From NCBI RefSeq assembly GCF_016583785.1, contig NZ_NRRU01000049.1, positions 1-41,818 on the forward strand: a DNA stretch of 41,818 nucleotides, given 5' to 3'. The notes under the pieces were generated by a model, which saw nothing but the letters and a program-made list of their open reading frames with translations, made no database searches and was not told where the DNA came from. Position numbers and translations under genes: made by a program. Source of the stretch: Rubrivivax gelatinosus. Lineage in GTDB: Bacteria > Pseudomonadota > Gammaproteobacteria > Burkholderiales > Burkholderiaceae_C. The stretch's first letter is position 1; the number at the start of each line of letters is the position of its first letter. This document shows positions 9,352 to 17,728 of this stretch, in pieces.

Positions 9352-10842
9352 TCAGCGCGGCACGACGAAGGTGGATTTCTCGGAAGCGACGGCGGGACCG
9401 GCATCGGCCGGACCCTCGAGCCGCTCGACTTGGAACTGTATCGCGTGCGCCCCTGGCCCTGCCTGCGAGGCGGAATCGGGCGGCACACGCAGCGCGATCG
9501 TCACCCAGCGTGCGTCGGCAGGCGCCACTTCGAGCTCGCGCTGGCCGTCGATCGCGAGGCCCGGCAGCCCGTCGGCGCCGATGCGGTAGCGCTGGACCGA
9601 TTCGGTCGCATTCATCACCTGCAGGCGGTACACGTTCTCGATGTAGCCGTCGTCGACGATGCGCGCGAGCGAGGACCGGTCGCGCACGACGTCGACGCGG
9701 AAGGGGCTGCGCAACGCCAGGCTGGCGACGAAGGCGGCGACGATCAGGACCAGGATCGCCGTGTAGACCAGCACCCGCGGCCGCAGCACGCGTCTGAGCA
9801 TCTGGGCCGGCGTCTGGTGCTGCGCCAGCGCGTTCTGCGTGGCGTAGCGGATCAGCCCGCGCGGGTACTTCATCTTGTCCATGACGCCGTCGCAGACGTC
9901 GATGCAGGCGGTGCAGCCGATGCACTCGTACTGCAGCCCGTCCCGGATGTCGATGCCGGTCGGGCAGACCTGAACGCACAGGCCGCAGTCGATGCAGTCG
10001 CCCAGCCCCTGGCTGCGTGCGTCGATCTTGCGCGAGCGCGTGCCGCGCGGATCGCCGCGCTCGGCGTCGTAGCTGATGATCAGCGTGTCCTTGTCGAACA
10101 TCGCGCTCTGGAAACGCGCGTACGGGCACATGTACTTGCAGACCTGCTCGCGCATGTAGCCGGCGTTGCCCCAGGTCGCGAAGCCGTAGAACAGCACCCA
10201 GAAGGTCTCCCAGGGCCCCAGCGTCAGCGCCAGCGCCGACGGCAGCAGTTCGCGGATCGGCGTGAAGTAGCCGGCGAAGGTCAGGCCGGTCCAGAGCGAC
10301 AGTGCGATCCACACCGACTGCGTTGCACCCTTGCGCCAGAGCCGGTTGAAGGACCAGGGCCCGGCGTCCAGGCGCATGCGCGCGTTGCGGTCGCCTTCGA
10401 AGCGCCGCTCGACCCACATGAAGATCTCGGTGTAGACCGTCTGCGGGCAGGCGTAGCCGCACCACAGCCGCCCGGCGACGGCGGTGAACAGGAACAGCGC
10501 GTATGCCGAGATCATCAGCAGCGCCGACAGATAGATCAGATCCTGCGGATACAGGACCAGGCCGAAGATGTAGAAGCGCCGGGTGCCGAGGTCGAAGAGC
10601 ACGGCCTGGCGCGCATTCCAGTCCAGCCAGGGCAGGCCGTAGAACACCAACTGCGTCAGCCAGACCAGCACCCAGCGCCAGTTGTTGAACCAGCCCGACA
10701 CCGAACGGGCGTATATCTTCTTCTGCTTCGCGTAAAGCGAAACGAACGCCTCCGGAACCGGTGCAGCTTTCGCCGTTCCGGCGCCAGAGGCGGCCCCAGC
10801 CGCGGCGGGCCGGCCCGAAGCCTCGACCCGCTCTTGGCTCAT
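9352..10842 (-). CDS. ccoG: Cytochrome c oxidase accessory protein CcoG (FixG/RdxA family)
   Basis: A 496-residue membrane iron-sulfur protein needed for cbb3 oxidase biogenesis; in other bacteria it is reported to reduce copper(II) for delivery to the oxidase. An Ala-rich N-terminal tail is followed by several transmembrane helices, with GRLWCGYACPQTVYTEIFMW in between. Two ferredoxin-type motifs follow: CIDCGLCVQVCP near residues 284-295, and CIGCTACIDVCD near 307-318, where the usual final Pro is Asp. The C-terminal part is the immunoglobulin-like FixG domain. I prefer the ATG at 10842, 16 bases after ccoP; an in-frame GTG at 10854 is also possible. Confidence 0.96.
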   Translation of the reverse strand: MSQERVEASGRPAAAGAASGAGTAKAAPVPEAFVSLYAKQKKIYARSVSGWFNNWRWVLVWLTQLVFYGLPWLDWNARQAVLFDLGTRRFYIFGLVLYPQDLIYLSALLMISAYALFLFTAVAGRLWCGYACPQTVYTEIFMWVERRFEGDRNARMRLDAGPWSFNRLWRKGATQSVWIALSLWTGLTFAGYFTPIRELLPSALALTLGPWETFWVLFYGFATWGNAGYMREQVCKYMCPYARFQSAMFDKDTLIISYDAERGDPRGTRSRKIDARSQGLGDCIDCGLCVQVCPTGIDIRDGLQYECIGCTACIDVCDGVMDKMKYPRGLIRYATQNALAQHQTPAQMLRRVLRPRVLVYTAILVLIVAAFVASLALRSPFRVDVVRDRSSLARIVDDGYIENVYRLQVMNATESVQRYRIGADGLPGLAIDGQRELEVAPADARWVTIALRVPPDSASQAGPGAHAIQFQVERLEGPADAGPAVASEKSTFVVPR

Positions 10843-10858
10843 CTCGTCGTTCACCCGT

Positions 10859-11773
10859 TCAGCGCGCCGCCACCGTGCTCGTCTGCGACAGGCTCCAGAC
10901 GTAGGCACCCAGCACGTGGATCTGCTCGGGGCTCAGGCGCGAGGCCTGCGCCGGCATCACGTTGATCTTGCCGTGCTCGATCATCGCGATGATCGCCTGC
11001 TCGCCGTAGCCGTGCAGCCAGATCTTGTCGGTCAGGTTCGGGGAACCGATCGCCTGCATGCCCTTGCCGTCGGCACCGTGACAGGCGGCGCAGACGACGA
11101 ACTTCGGCTTGCCCAACTGGGCCGCGACTTCGTTGTGCGGGCTGCCCGACAGGCTCAGCACGTACTGCGCGACGTTCTTCACGTCCTCGGCCGAGCCGAC
11201 GGCGGCGGCCATCGGCGGCATGACGCCTTGACGACCGCCGGTGATGGTCTCCTTGATCTTCTCGTGCGTGCCGCCGTGCAGCCAGTCGTTGTCGGTCAGG
11301 TTCGGGAAGCCCTTGCTGCCGCGCGCGTCGGAGCCGTGGCACTGCGCGCAGTTGTTCGCGAACAGGCGCTCGCCGATGGCCATGGCCTGCGGGTCCTTGG
11401 CCAGGGCCTCGGCCGGCAGGCTCACGAACTTGGCGTACAGCGGCGCCATCTGCGCGCGCGCCTTCTCCATCTCGTTCGCGTGCTGGCCGGTGCTGGTCCA
11501 CTTCAGCGTGCCGGGGTTGGTGCCCAGGCCCGGGTACAGCGCGAGGTAGATCGCGGCGAACGCGACCGTGACGATGAACAGACCTGCCCACCAGCGCGGC
11601 AGCGGGTTGTTCAGTTCGCGCAGATCCTCGTCCCAGACGTGGCCGGTCGTGTTGTCGTCGGCCATCACCCTGCGGCGGCTGGCGATGAACAGCAGGATCA
11701 GGCAGGCGATCAGCCCGACGATGGTGATCGCCGCCACGTACACCGACCAACCGGCGTTGAAGAAGTCACTCAT
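10859..11773 (-). CDS. ccoP: cbb3 oxidase subunit III, dihaem cytochrome c
   Basis: The electron-entry subunit of cbb3 oxidase, 304 residues. Two transmembrane helices lie near residues 12-32 and 61-81, and the second is followed by a periplasmic region with two haem c sites: CAQCH at 142-146 and CAACH at 228-232. Downstream Met residues in GVMPPM and INVMPAQ are candidate axial ligands. The ATG start overlaps the ccoQ stop (ATGA), so the genes are translationally coupled. CcoP passes electrons from soluble cytochrome c to CcoO and then CcoN. Confidence 0.98.
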   Translation of the reverse strand: MSDFFNAGWSVYVAAITIVGLIACLILLFIASRRRVMADDNTTGHVWDEDLRELNNPLPRWWAGLFIVTVAFAAIYLALYPGLGTNPGTLKWTSTGQHANEMEKARAQMAPLYAKFVSLPAEALAKDPQAMAIGERLFANNCAQCHGSDARGSKGFPNLTDNDWLHGGTHEKIKETITGGRQGVMPPMAAAVGSAEDVKNVAQYVLSLSGSPHNEVAAQLGKPKFVVCAACHGADGKGMQAIGSPNLTDKIWLHGYGEQAIIAMIEHGKINVMPAQASRLSPEQIHVLGAYVWSLSQTSTVAAR

Positions 11774-11937
11774 TTGCGTTCTCCCGCGGTTTCGACGCCG
11801 TCCTTCTCCAGGAAGGGAAGCATCGCCGCCTCGTCGAAGTGGGCGCGGCGCCGCCGCGACCAGGTCCAGACCAAGATCCCGATGAAGAGCGCGAAGCTCA
11901 CCACGGTGACGATGGTGCGGAGCGTGTTGATGTCCAT
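11770..11937 (-). CDS. ccoQ: cbb3 oxidase subunit IV (CcoQ)
   Basis: A 55-residue protein with one transmembrane helix (residues 9-26) followed by SRRRRAHFDEAAMLPF, the basic and then acidic stretch typical of CcoQ, which helps stabilise the complex. I chose the ATG at 11937 because GGAG lies seven bases upstream and it begins 11 bases after ccoO; the longer open frame upstream overlaps ccoO and is not real. It overlaps ccoP by four bases. Confidence 0.92.
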   Translation of the reverse strand: MDINTLRTIVTVVSFALFIGILVWTWSRRRRAHFDEAAMLPFLEKDGVETAGERK

Positions 11938-11948
11938 GTTCGGCTCCG

Positions 11949-12569
11949 TCACTTGACGGCCGTGCCCAGCACCTGCAGGTAGGCGATCACGGCGTCGACC
12001 TCGGTCTTGCCCTTGACGTCTTCGGCCGCCTTGGCGATCTCGTCGTCGCTGTAGGGCACGCCGACGACGCGCAAGGCCTTCATGCGCGGAGCCAGGCCAG
12101 CACCGTCGACTTCGCTGCGCGCCAGCCAGGGATAGGCCGGCATGTTCGACTCGGGTACCAGGTCGCGCGGGTTGTTCAGGTGGATGCGGTGCCACTCGTC
12201 GCTGTAGCGGCCGCCGACGCGGTGCAGGTCAGGGCCGGTGCGCTTGCTGCCCCACTGGAACGGATGGTCGTAGACGAACTCGCCGGCCATCGAGTAGTGG
12301 CCGTAGCGCAGCGTCTCGGCACGGAACGGACGCACCATCTGCGAGTGGCAGTTGTAGCAGCCCTCGCGCAGATAGACGTCGCGCCCGGCAAGCTGCAGCG
12401 CGGTGTACGGCTTCAGGCCCTCGACCGGCTGGGTCGTCGACCGCTGGAAGAACAGCGGCACGATCTCGACGAGGCCGCCGAAGGCGACCGTCACCAGGAT
12501 CAGCACGATCATCAGGAAGTTGCTGGTCTCGATCTTCTCGTGACCGCCGACGGCATGGTTTTTTGCCAT
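11949..12569 (-). CDS. ccoO: cbb3 oxidase subunit II, monohaem cytochrome c
   Basis: A 206-residue membrane-anchored cytochrome. One N-terminal transmembrane helix (about 18-40) is followed by the haem c site CYNCH at residues 71-75, then [33 protein letters not shown] and [11 protein letters not shown], where the Met is the expected axial ligand. All are signature blocks of CcoO/FixO. It starts 28 bases after ccoN and is followed by ccoQ after 11 bases. It accepts electrons from CcoP and donates them to haem b in CcoN. Confidence 0.98.
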   Translation of the reverse strand: MAKNHAVGGHEKIETSNFLMIVLILVTVAFGGLVEIVPLFFQRSTTQPVEGLKPYTALQLAGRDVYLREGCYNCHSQMVRPFRAETLRYGHYSMAGEFVYDHPFQWGSKRTGPDLHRVGGRYSDEWHRIHLNNPRDLVPESNMPAYPWLARSEVDGAGLAPRMKALRVVGVPYSDDEIAKAAEDVKGKTEVDAVIAYLQVLGTAVK

Positions 12570-12597
12570 GGTCTTGTATCTCCTTGGGTTCGGGCGG

Positions 12598-14037
12598 TCA
12601 GGCGTGGGCCGGGACCATCGGGATCGGCGCCGCAGCGACCTTGCCGCTCTTGATGGTCATCACCGTGTTCCAGGCCATGATCACCATGCCGGTCAGGTAC
12701 AGCAGACCACCGCCGAGGCGGATCACGTAGAACGGATAAGTGGCCTTGACGCCTTCGACGAAGCTGTAGACCAGCGTGCCGTCGGGGTTCACCGCGCGCC
12801 ACATCAGGCCTTGCATCACGCCGGCGATCCACATCGCGGCGATGTAGAGCACGATGCCGATCGTCGCCACCCAGAAGTGCAGCTCGACCGCACGGGTGCT
12901 GTACATCGTCTGACGCCCGAACATGCGCGGGATCAGGTGGTACAGCGAGCCCATCGAGATCAGGCCGACCCAGCCCAGCGCACCGCTGTGCACGTGGCCG
13001 ACGGTCCAGTCCGTGTAGTGGGACAGCGCGTTGACCGTCTTGATCGACATCATCGGCCCTTCGAAGGTCGACATGCCGTAGAACGACAGCGAGACGATCA
13101 GGAACTTCAGGATCGGGTCGTCGCGCAGCTTATGCCAGGCGCCCGACAGCGTCATGATGCCGTTGATCATGCCGCCCCAGCTCGGCGCCAGCAGCACCAG
13201 CGAGAAGATCATGCCGATCGACTGGGTCCAGTCGGGCAGCGCGGTGTAGTGCAGGTGGTGCGGGCCCGCCCACATGTAGGTGAAGATCAGCGCCCAGAAG
13301 TGCACGATCGACAGCCGGTAGCTGTAGACCGGGCGGCCGGCCTGCTTCGGGATGTAGTAGTACATCATCCCCAGGAAGCCGGCGGTGAGGAAGAAGCCCA
13401 CCGCGTTATGGCCGTACCACCACTGGACCATCGCGTCCTGAACGCCCGCGTAGGCCGAGTAGCTCTTGGTCAGCGACACCGGGATCTCGGCGCTGTTGAC
13501 GATGTGCAGCAGCGCGACGGCGATGATGAAGGCGCCGAAGAACCAGTTCGCCACGTAGATGTGGCGCACCTTGCGCTTGCCGATGGTGCCGAAGAACACG
13601 ATCGCGTAGGACACCCACACGACGGCGATCAGGATGTCGATCGGCCATTCGAGCTCGGCGTATTCCTTGCCGGTCGTGAAGCCCAGCGGCAGCGAGATCG
13701 CGGCCAGCAGGATCACCACCTGCCAGCCCCAGAACGTGAACATCGCCAGCTTGGGCAGGAACAGTGCAGCCTGACAGGTGCGCTGGACCACGTGGTAGGA
13801 CGTCGCGAAGAGAACCGAACCGCCGAACGCGAAGATGACCGCATTGGTGTGCAGAGGTCGCAGGCGGCCGTAGCTGATGTAGGGGATGCCGAAGTTCAGT
13901 TCGGGCCATGCCAGCTGGGCGGCGATGATCACCCCCACCAACATGCCGACGATCCCCCACAGCACGGCCACCACGGAGAAATACCTCACCGGGGTGTCGT
14001 AGTACACCGGGGTCGCCGGTGACGATTCATGAGCCAT
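12598..14037 (-). CDS. ccoN: cbb3 oxidase catalytic subunit I
   Basis: The catalytic subunit of the high-affinity cbb3 terminal oxidase, 479 residues and about twelve transmembrane helices. The haem and copper ligands are visible: [14 protein letters not shown] and SYHVVQR, the copper-ligand segment [13 protein letters not shown], the paired histidines in [16 protein letters not shown], and [14 protein letters not shown] near the haem b3 site. It reduces oxygen to water and pumps protons at low oxygen. Its ATG lies inside the end of ccoS (11-base overlap), so translation of the two is coupled. No separate FNR box is apparent directly in front of ccoN, so the whole ccoI-to-8801 run is probably one transcript. 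Confidence 0.98.
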   Translation of the reverse strand: MAHESSPATPVYYDTPVRYFSVVAVLWGIVGMLVGVIIAAQLAWPELNFGIPYISYGRLRPLHTNAVIFAFGGSVLFATSYHVVQRTCQAALFLPKLAMFTFWGWQVVILLAAISLPLGFTTGKEYAELEWPIDILIAVVWVSYAIVFFGTIGKRKVRHIYVANWFFGAFIIAVALLHIVNSAEIPVSLTKSYSAYAGVQDAMVQWWYGHNAVGFFLTAGFLGMMYYYIPKQAGRPVYSYRLSIVHFWALIFTYMWAGPHHLHYTALPDWTQSIGMIFSLVLLAPSWGGMINGIMTLSGAWHKLRDDPILKFLIVSLSFYGMSTFEGPMMSIKTVNALSHYTDWTVGHVHSGALGWVGLISMGSLYHLIPRMFGRQTMYSTRAVELHFWVATIGIVLYIAAMWIAGVMQGLMWRAVNPDGTLVYSFVEGVKATYPFYVIRLGGGLLYLTGMVIMAWNTVMTIKSGKVAAAPIPMVPAHA

Positions 14038-14263
14038 ACGGCTTCTCCTCGCGTCGTTCAGGAAGCAAAGTTGACGATTGTTCGAGCTTGATCTGGGTTA
14101 GGTCTTGATGGTCATCAACGTGGCCATCGTCGTCCCGCAGAATGCGCTCCCCTTCGTGCTCGAGATCTTCGAACTGGCCGCGGTGCAGCGCCCAGCCGAA
14201 GATGCCGAGGATGATCAGCACCAGCACCGCCGACAGCGGGATGAGCAGGTACAGGATGTCCAT
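14027..14263 (-). CDS. ccoS: cbb3 oxidase maturation protein CcoS
   Basis: A 78-residue protein with one N-terminal transmembrane helix ([20 protein letters not shown]) followed by [20 protein letters not shown], the conserved CcoS core that includes the F-W---GQF-DL pattern. CcoS is needed to insert the cofactors of CcoN. The tail after residue 50 is longer and polar. I take the ATG at 14263, seven bases after ccoI. The last 11 bases overlap the start of ccoN in another frame, which is unusual but clear. Confidence 0.95.
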   Translation of the reverse strand: MDILYLLIPLSAVLVLIILGIFGWALHRGQFEDLEHEGERILRDDDGHVDDHQDLTQIKLEQSSTLLPERREEKPYGS

Positions 14264-14270
14264 CGGCGCC

Positions 14271-16505
14271 TCAGCGTCCGGCACGCAGCGCGTTGAGCAC
14301 CACGAAGAGGGAACTACCCGCCATGCCCAAGCCCGCGGCCCATGGCGGAAGCCAGCCCGCGAGGGCCAGCGGAATGCACGCGGCGTTGTAAGCCGCGGCC
14401 CAGATCATGTTCTGCCGGACGATGCGCATCGCGCGGCCGGCCGTGCGGCGCGCCTGGATCAGATCCAGCGGCCGGTTCGAGACCAGCACCGCGTCCGCCT
14501 GCGCACGGGCGACCAGCGCACCCTGCCCCATTGCCAGCGACACGTCGGCACGCGCCAGCACGGGCGCGTCGTTGACGCCGTCGCCCACCATCACGACACG
14601 CTCGCCGGCCTGCTGCGCCGCCGCGACGGCGGCCAGCTTGTCCTCGGGGCGCGCGCCGCCGATGAAATCCTTCAAGCCCAGGCGCGAGGCCAGACGGGCC
14701 GCACGCTGCGGCGTGTCGCCCGACAGCAGCGTGACGTGCACGCCCTCGCGTTCCAGTTCCTGCACCGCCTCGAGTGCCCCCTGGCGCAGCAGTTCGTCGA
14801 AGCCGAAAGCCGCCACCGGACGCCCGGCACGCGCCAACCAGACCTGGACCTCGTCGCTCTCGGTCGCACCGGCGAATGCCGCACGCCCCAGCCGCCACTC
14901 GACCCCGGCTTCATCGACGGCACTCAAGCCCTCGCCTGCCGTCTCGCGGATCGCGCTCCAGCTGCCCCCCGAAGGCGGCAGCGCCGCCGCCAGCACCTGC
15001 GACAGCGGGTGGCGCGACCAGGCTGCCAGCGACGCGGCACGGCCCGGCGCGTCGACGCCCTCGTCGAGGATGCGGGTCGTCGCCAGCGCCGGGCGGTCTT
15101 CGGTCAGAGTGCCGGTCTTGTCGATGAACATGCGGCGCGAGCGCGCCAGATCCTCGAGTGCGTCCAGGCGCTGCAGCAGCACGCCGCGGCGCGCCAGGCC
15201 GCCGGCAGCGGCGATCATCGTCGCCGGCGCGGCCAGCGACAGCGCACACGGACAGGTGACGATCAGCACCGAAACCGCGACCCAGATGGCCCGCGACGGG
15301 TCGACGACGCTCCAAACCGCCGCCGCGCCGGCCGCCAGCAGCAGCACGATCCACAGGAAGGGCGCCGCCCAGCGGTCGGCGACCCGGGCCAGCGACGGGC
15401 GCTGCGACAAGGCGTCGCGCATCATCGAGACGATGGCCTCGTAGCGCGTATCGGCACCGGCACGTTCGACCAGCATCGTCACCGGCGCGCCCAGGTTGAC
15501 GCTGCCGGCGACCACGGCCGCGCCGAGCGGCTTGTCCACCGCCACCGACTCGCCGGTCAGCAGCGCCTCGTCGGCCTGGGTCTGGCCTTCGAGCAGCCGG
15601 CCGTCGGCCGGAAACGCCTGACCGAGCGCGACCCGCACGCGGTCGCCGGCCACCAGGCGCTGCACGCTGATTTCGCTCAGGCTGCCGTCGGCCTCGACGC
15701 GGGTCGCCGTCTCCGGCAGCCGGGCGAGCGCGCCTTCGAGCATCGTCGCCGCACGATGGCGGGCGCGCAACTCGAGATAGCGCCCGGCGAGCAGGAAGCT
15801 GACGAACATCGTCAGCGAATCGAAATAGACCTCGTGGCCGAAGACGCCGGTAGGGTCGAAGGTGGCGCCGGTGCTGGCGACGAAGGTGACGATGACGCCG
15901 ATGGCGACCGGCACGTCCATGCCGATGCGACCGCTGCGCAGGCCGCGCCAGGCGCCGCGCAAGAACGGGCCAGCCGAGAACAGCACGACCGGGATCGACA
16001 GCATCCAGCAGCCCCAGTTGAGCAGCTGGCGCATGTCCATCGACAGCTCGCCGGGCGCTGCCACATAGCTGGGGGTCGCGAACATCATCACCTGCATCGC
16101 GCAGAAGCTGGCGACGAACAGACGCCACAGCGCGCTGCGGTGTTCGGCACGACGCATCTCGCGCGCCGGGGCCGCGGCATCCGGAACGGCGTCGTAACCC
16201 GCGCCGCGGATGGCGTTGATCAGCGCCGAAGGCCGGGTGCGGGCCGGATCCCAGCGCACCGTCGCACGCTGCGAAGCCGCACTGACCTGCGCCTCGTGCA
16301 CGCCGTCGACTGTCCGCAAGGCGTTTTCGATGATGCCGGTGCAGGCCGCGCAGTACATGCCGGAGATCTGCAGCGCCGACTCGCCGAGCTTCAGACCGTC
16401 GGGCGCCTGCAACCAGCGGGTGAAGCGGTGCAACTCCAACGGGTCGTCGACAGCGGCCAGTGAAGGAGCCGCTTGCTGGAGGGGGGCGAAGCCGGGGAGA
16501 CTCAT
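14271..16505 (-). CDS. ccoI: Copper-exporting P1B-type ATPase for cbb3 assembly
   Basis: A 744-residue P-type ATPase that moves copper across the inner membrane for the binuclear centre of CcoN. In order it has a heavy-metal-binding domain with GMYCAAC (Cys52, Cys55), transmembrane helices, the actuator motif LLTGES, the CPC metal site in TCPCALSLAAP, the phosphorylation motif DKTGTLT, the nucleotide-domain His-Pro in SRHPLSQ, and the hinge VGDGVNDAPVLARADVS. A short N-terminal extension (1-40) precedes the metal domain. I choose the ATG at 16505; the frame is open to 16574 but would overlap the divergent DUF192 gene. It is the first gene of the oxidase operon, so the operon promoter should lie just upstream of it. 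Confidence 0.96.
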   Translation of the reverse strand: MSLPGFAPLQQAAPSLAAVDDPLELHRFTRWLQAPDGLKLGESALQISGMYCAACTGIIENALRTVDGVHEAQVSAASQRATVRWDPARTRPSALINAIRGAGYDAVPDAAAPAREMRRAEHRSALWRLFVASFCAMQVMMFATPSYVAAPGELSMDMRQLLNWGCWMLSIPVVLFSAGPFLRGAWRGLRSGRIGMDVPVAIGVIVTFVASTGATFDPTGVFGHEVYFDSLTMFVSFLLAGRYLELRARHRAATMLEGALARLPETATRVEADGSLSEISVQRLVAGDRVRVALGQAFPADGRLLEGQTQADEALLTGESVAVDKPLGAAVVAGSVNLGAPVTMLVERAGADTRYEAIVSMMRDALSQRPSLARVADRWAAPFLWIVLLLAAGAAAVWSVVDPSRAIWVAVSVLIVTCPCALSLAAPATMIAAAGGLARRGVLLQRLDALEDLARSRRMFIDKTGTLTEDRPALATTRILDEGVDAPGRAASLAAWSRHPLSQVLAAALPPSGGSWSAIRETAGEGLSAVDEAGVEWRLGRAAFAGATESDEVQVWLARAGRPVAAFGFDELLRQGALEAVQELEREGVHVTLLSGDTPQRAARLASRLGLKDFIGGARPEDKLAAVAAAQQAGERVVMVGDGVNDAPVLARADVSLAMGQGALVARAQADAVLVSNRPLDLIQARRTAGRAMRIVRQNMIWAAAYNAACIPLALAGWLPPWAAGLGMAGSSLFVVLNALRAGR

Positions 16506-16572
16506 GGAAGCCAACGAACGGGGGCGGCGCTGGACGCCGCCGGAATGTGTAGTTTCGCTTCCTGTCTCAAAC

Positions 16573-17049
16573 ATGACGACCTATATCAAATTTTATAGCT
16601 ATACGCGTTTGACCGGAGTACTTGCGCTCCTTGTCTCTTTTGCGCTACCCACGGCCCGCGCCCAGGGGGGGCCACAGCCCCGCTTGCCGACGACTCCGCT
16701 GGTCGCGGGCATGCACGTGATCCAGGCGGAGGTCGCGCAGACGCCGGAACAACAGGCCGCCGGGATGATGTTCAGGCGCGAGATGGGCCCGAATGAAGGC
16801 ATGCTGTTCTTCAACCGCGAGCCCGGCGTGCGCTGCTTCTGGATGCGCAACACGCTGCTGCCGCTGTCGATCGCCTTCATCGCCGACGACGGCACGGTCG
16901 TGAACACGGCCGAAATGCAGCCGCAAAGCGACGAATCGCACTGCTCAGCACGAGCCGTTCGCTTCGCCCTTGAGATGCGTCAGGGCTGGTTCTCCAAACA
17001 CGGGATCGGCGCCGGCTTCAAGCTCCGCGGCGCGCCGTTTGGCAACTGA
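16573..17049 (+). CDS. DUF192 family secreted protein
   Basis: A 158-residue protein with an N-terminal signal peptide (about 1-31, hydrophobic core TGVLALLVSFAL, ending in ARAQ) and one DUF192 domain. Typical blocks are EVAQTPEQQAAGMMFRREMG, GMLFFNREPGVRCFWMRNTL and PLSIAFIADDGTVVN. The fold is a small beta-structured unit of unknown function, probably periplasmic. The start codon region is strikingly AT-rich for this genome. The gene is divergent from ccoI and convergent with sodB. The open frame extends upstream to 16210, but that part overlaps ccoI and is not coding. Confidence 0.9.
   Translation: MTTYIKFYSYTRLTGVLALLVSFALPTARAQGGPQPRLPTTPLVAGMHVIQAEVAQTPEQQAAGMMFRREMGPNEGMLFFNREPGVRCFWMRNTLLPLSIAFIADDGTVVNTAEMQPQSDESHCSARAVRFALEMRQGWFSKHGIGAGFKLRGAPFGN
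16576..16589. promoter_or_regulatory. Possible weak FNR-like site upstream of ccoI
   Basis: ACGACCTATATCAA matches the FNR consensus at seven of ten positions, with one perfect half-site (ATCAA). Its centre is about 77 bases upstream of the ccoI start. A possible -10 element, TACACA (16546-16551, minus strand), would put the start of transcription about 43 bases away, near the usual class II FNR spacing. The site lies within the first codons of the DUF192 gene. This is weak evidence. Confidence 0.25.
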
Positions 17050-17062
17050 AACAGACTGAAAC

Positions 17063-17108
17063 GCTCAAACAAAAGGCCGACCGCGCCGGTTGGGCATGCG
17101 GTCGGCCT
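17063..17108 (-). terminator. Rho-independent terminator of sodB
   Basis: AGGCCGACCGC (17074-17084) and GCGGTCGGCCT (17098-17108) form a perfect 11-pair stem with a 13-base loop. On the minus strand it is followed by TTTTGTTTGAG. It lies 36 bases past the sodB stop. In the plus direction, towards the end of the DUF192 gene, no T-run follows. Confidence 0.85.
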
Positions 17109-17143
17109 CGTGCCTGACGCCCGGCGCGGGCGCCGGGTTGCCG

Positions 17144-17728
17144 TCAGCCAGCGTAGTTCTGCTCGGCGAACGACCAGTTCACGAGCTTGTCGAGGAAGGT
17201 CTCGACGAACTTCGGCCGCAGGTTACGGTAGTCGATGTAGTACGCGTGCTCCCAGACGTCGACCGTCAGCAGCGGCGTGTCGCCGGTGGTCAGCGGCGTG
17301 CCGGCCGCGCCCATGTTGACGATGTCGACCGAGCCGTCGGCCTTCTTCACCAGCCAGGTCCAGCCCGAGCCGAAGTTGCCGACCGCCGACTTGACGAAGG
17401 CCTCCTTGAAGGCCGCGTACGAGCCCCACTTCGTTTCGATGGCCGTCGCCAGCGCACCGGACGGCTCGCCGCCGCCCTCGGGCTTCATGCAGCTCCAGAA
17501 GAAGGTGTGGTTCCAGATCTGGGCGGCGTTGTTGTAGATGCCGCCGGAGGACTTGCGCACCACCTCTTCGAGCGCCAGCGTCTCGAACTCGGTGCCCTTT
17601 TGCAGGTTGTTCAGGTTCACCACGTAAGCGTTGTGGTGCTTGCCGTGGTGGTACTCCAGCGTCTCACGGCTGTAATGCGGCGCCAGGGCGTCGAGGCTGT
17701 ACGGCAGAGGAGGCAGAGTGCGTTCCAT
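17144..17728 (-). CDS. sodB: Iron-type superoxide dismutase
   Basis: Converts superoxide to oxygen and hydrogen peroxide in the cytoplasm. The 194-residue protein matches E. coli SodB: LPYSLDALAPHYS, LEYHHGKHHNAYVVNLNNLQ, AAQIWNHTFFW, FGSGWTWLVKK, and VDVWEHAYYIDYRN. The metal ligands are His27, His74, and the Asp and His in DVWEHAYY. Gln70 in NNAAQ is the residue typical of Fe rather than Mn enzymes. The ATG at 17728 has AGGA nine bases upstream, so sodB can be made on its own. However, the xseA frame upstream runs into this ATG with no stop codon, so a fused product is also possible. A terminator follows. Confidence 0.97.
   Translation of the reverse strand: MERTLPPLPYSLDALAPHYSRETLEYHHGKHHNAYVVNLNNLQKGTEFETLALEEVVRKSSGGIYNNAAQIWNHTFFWSCMKPEGGGEPSGALATAIETKWGSYAAFKEAFVKSAVGNFGSGWTWLVKKADGSVDIVNMGAAGTPLTTGDTPLLTVDVWEHAYYIDYRNLRPKFVETFLDKLVNWSFAEQNYAG

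Noticed and set aside
14142..16463. A 773-residue plus-strand open frame opposite ccoI
   Set aside because: The minus strand encodes a complete P-type ATPase with all motifs, and the plus-strand frame is a shadow.
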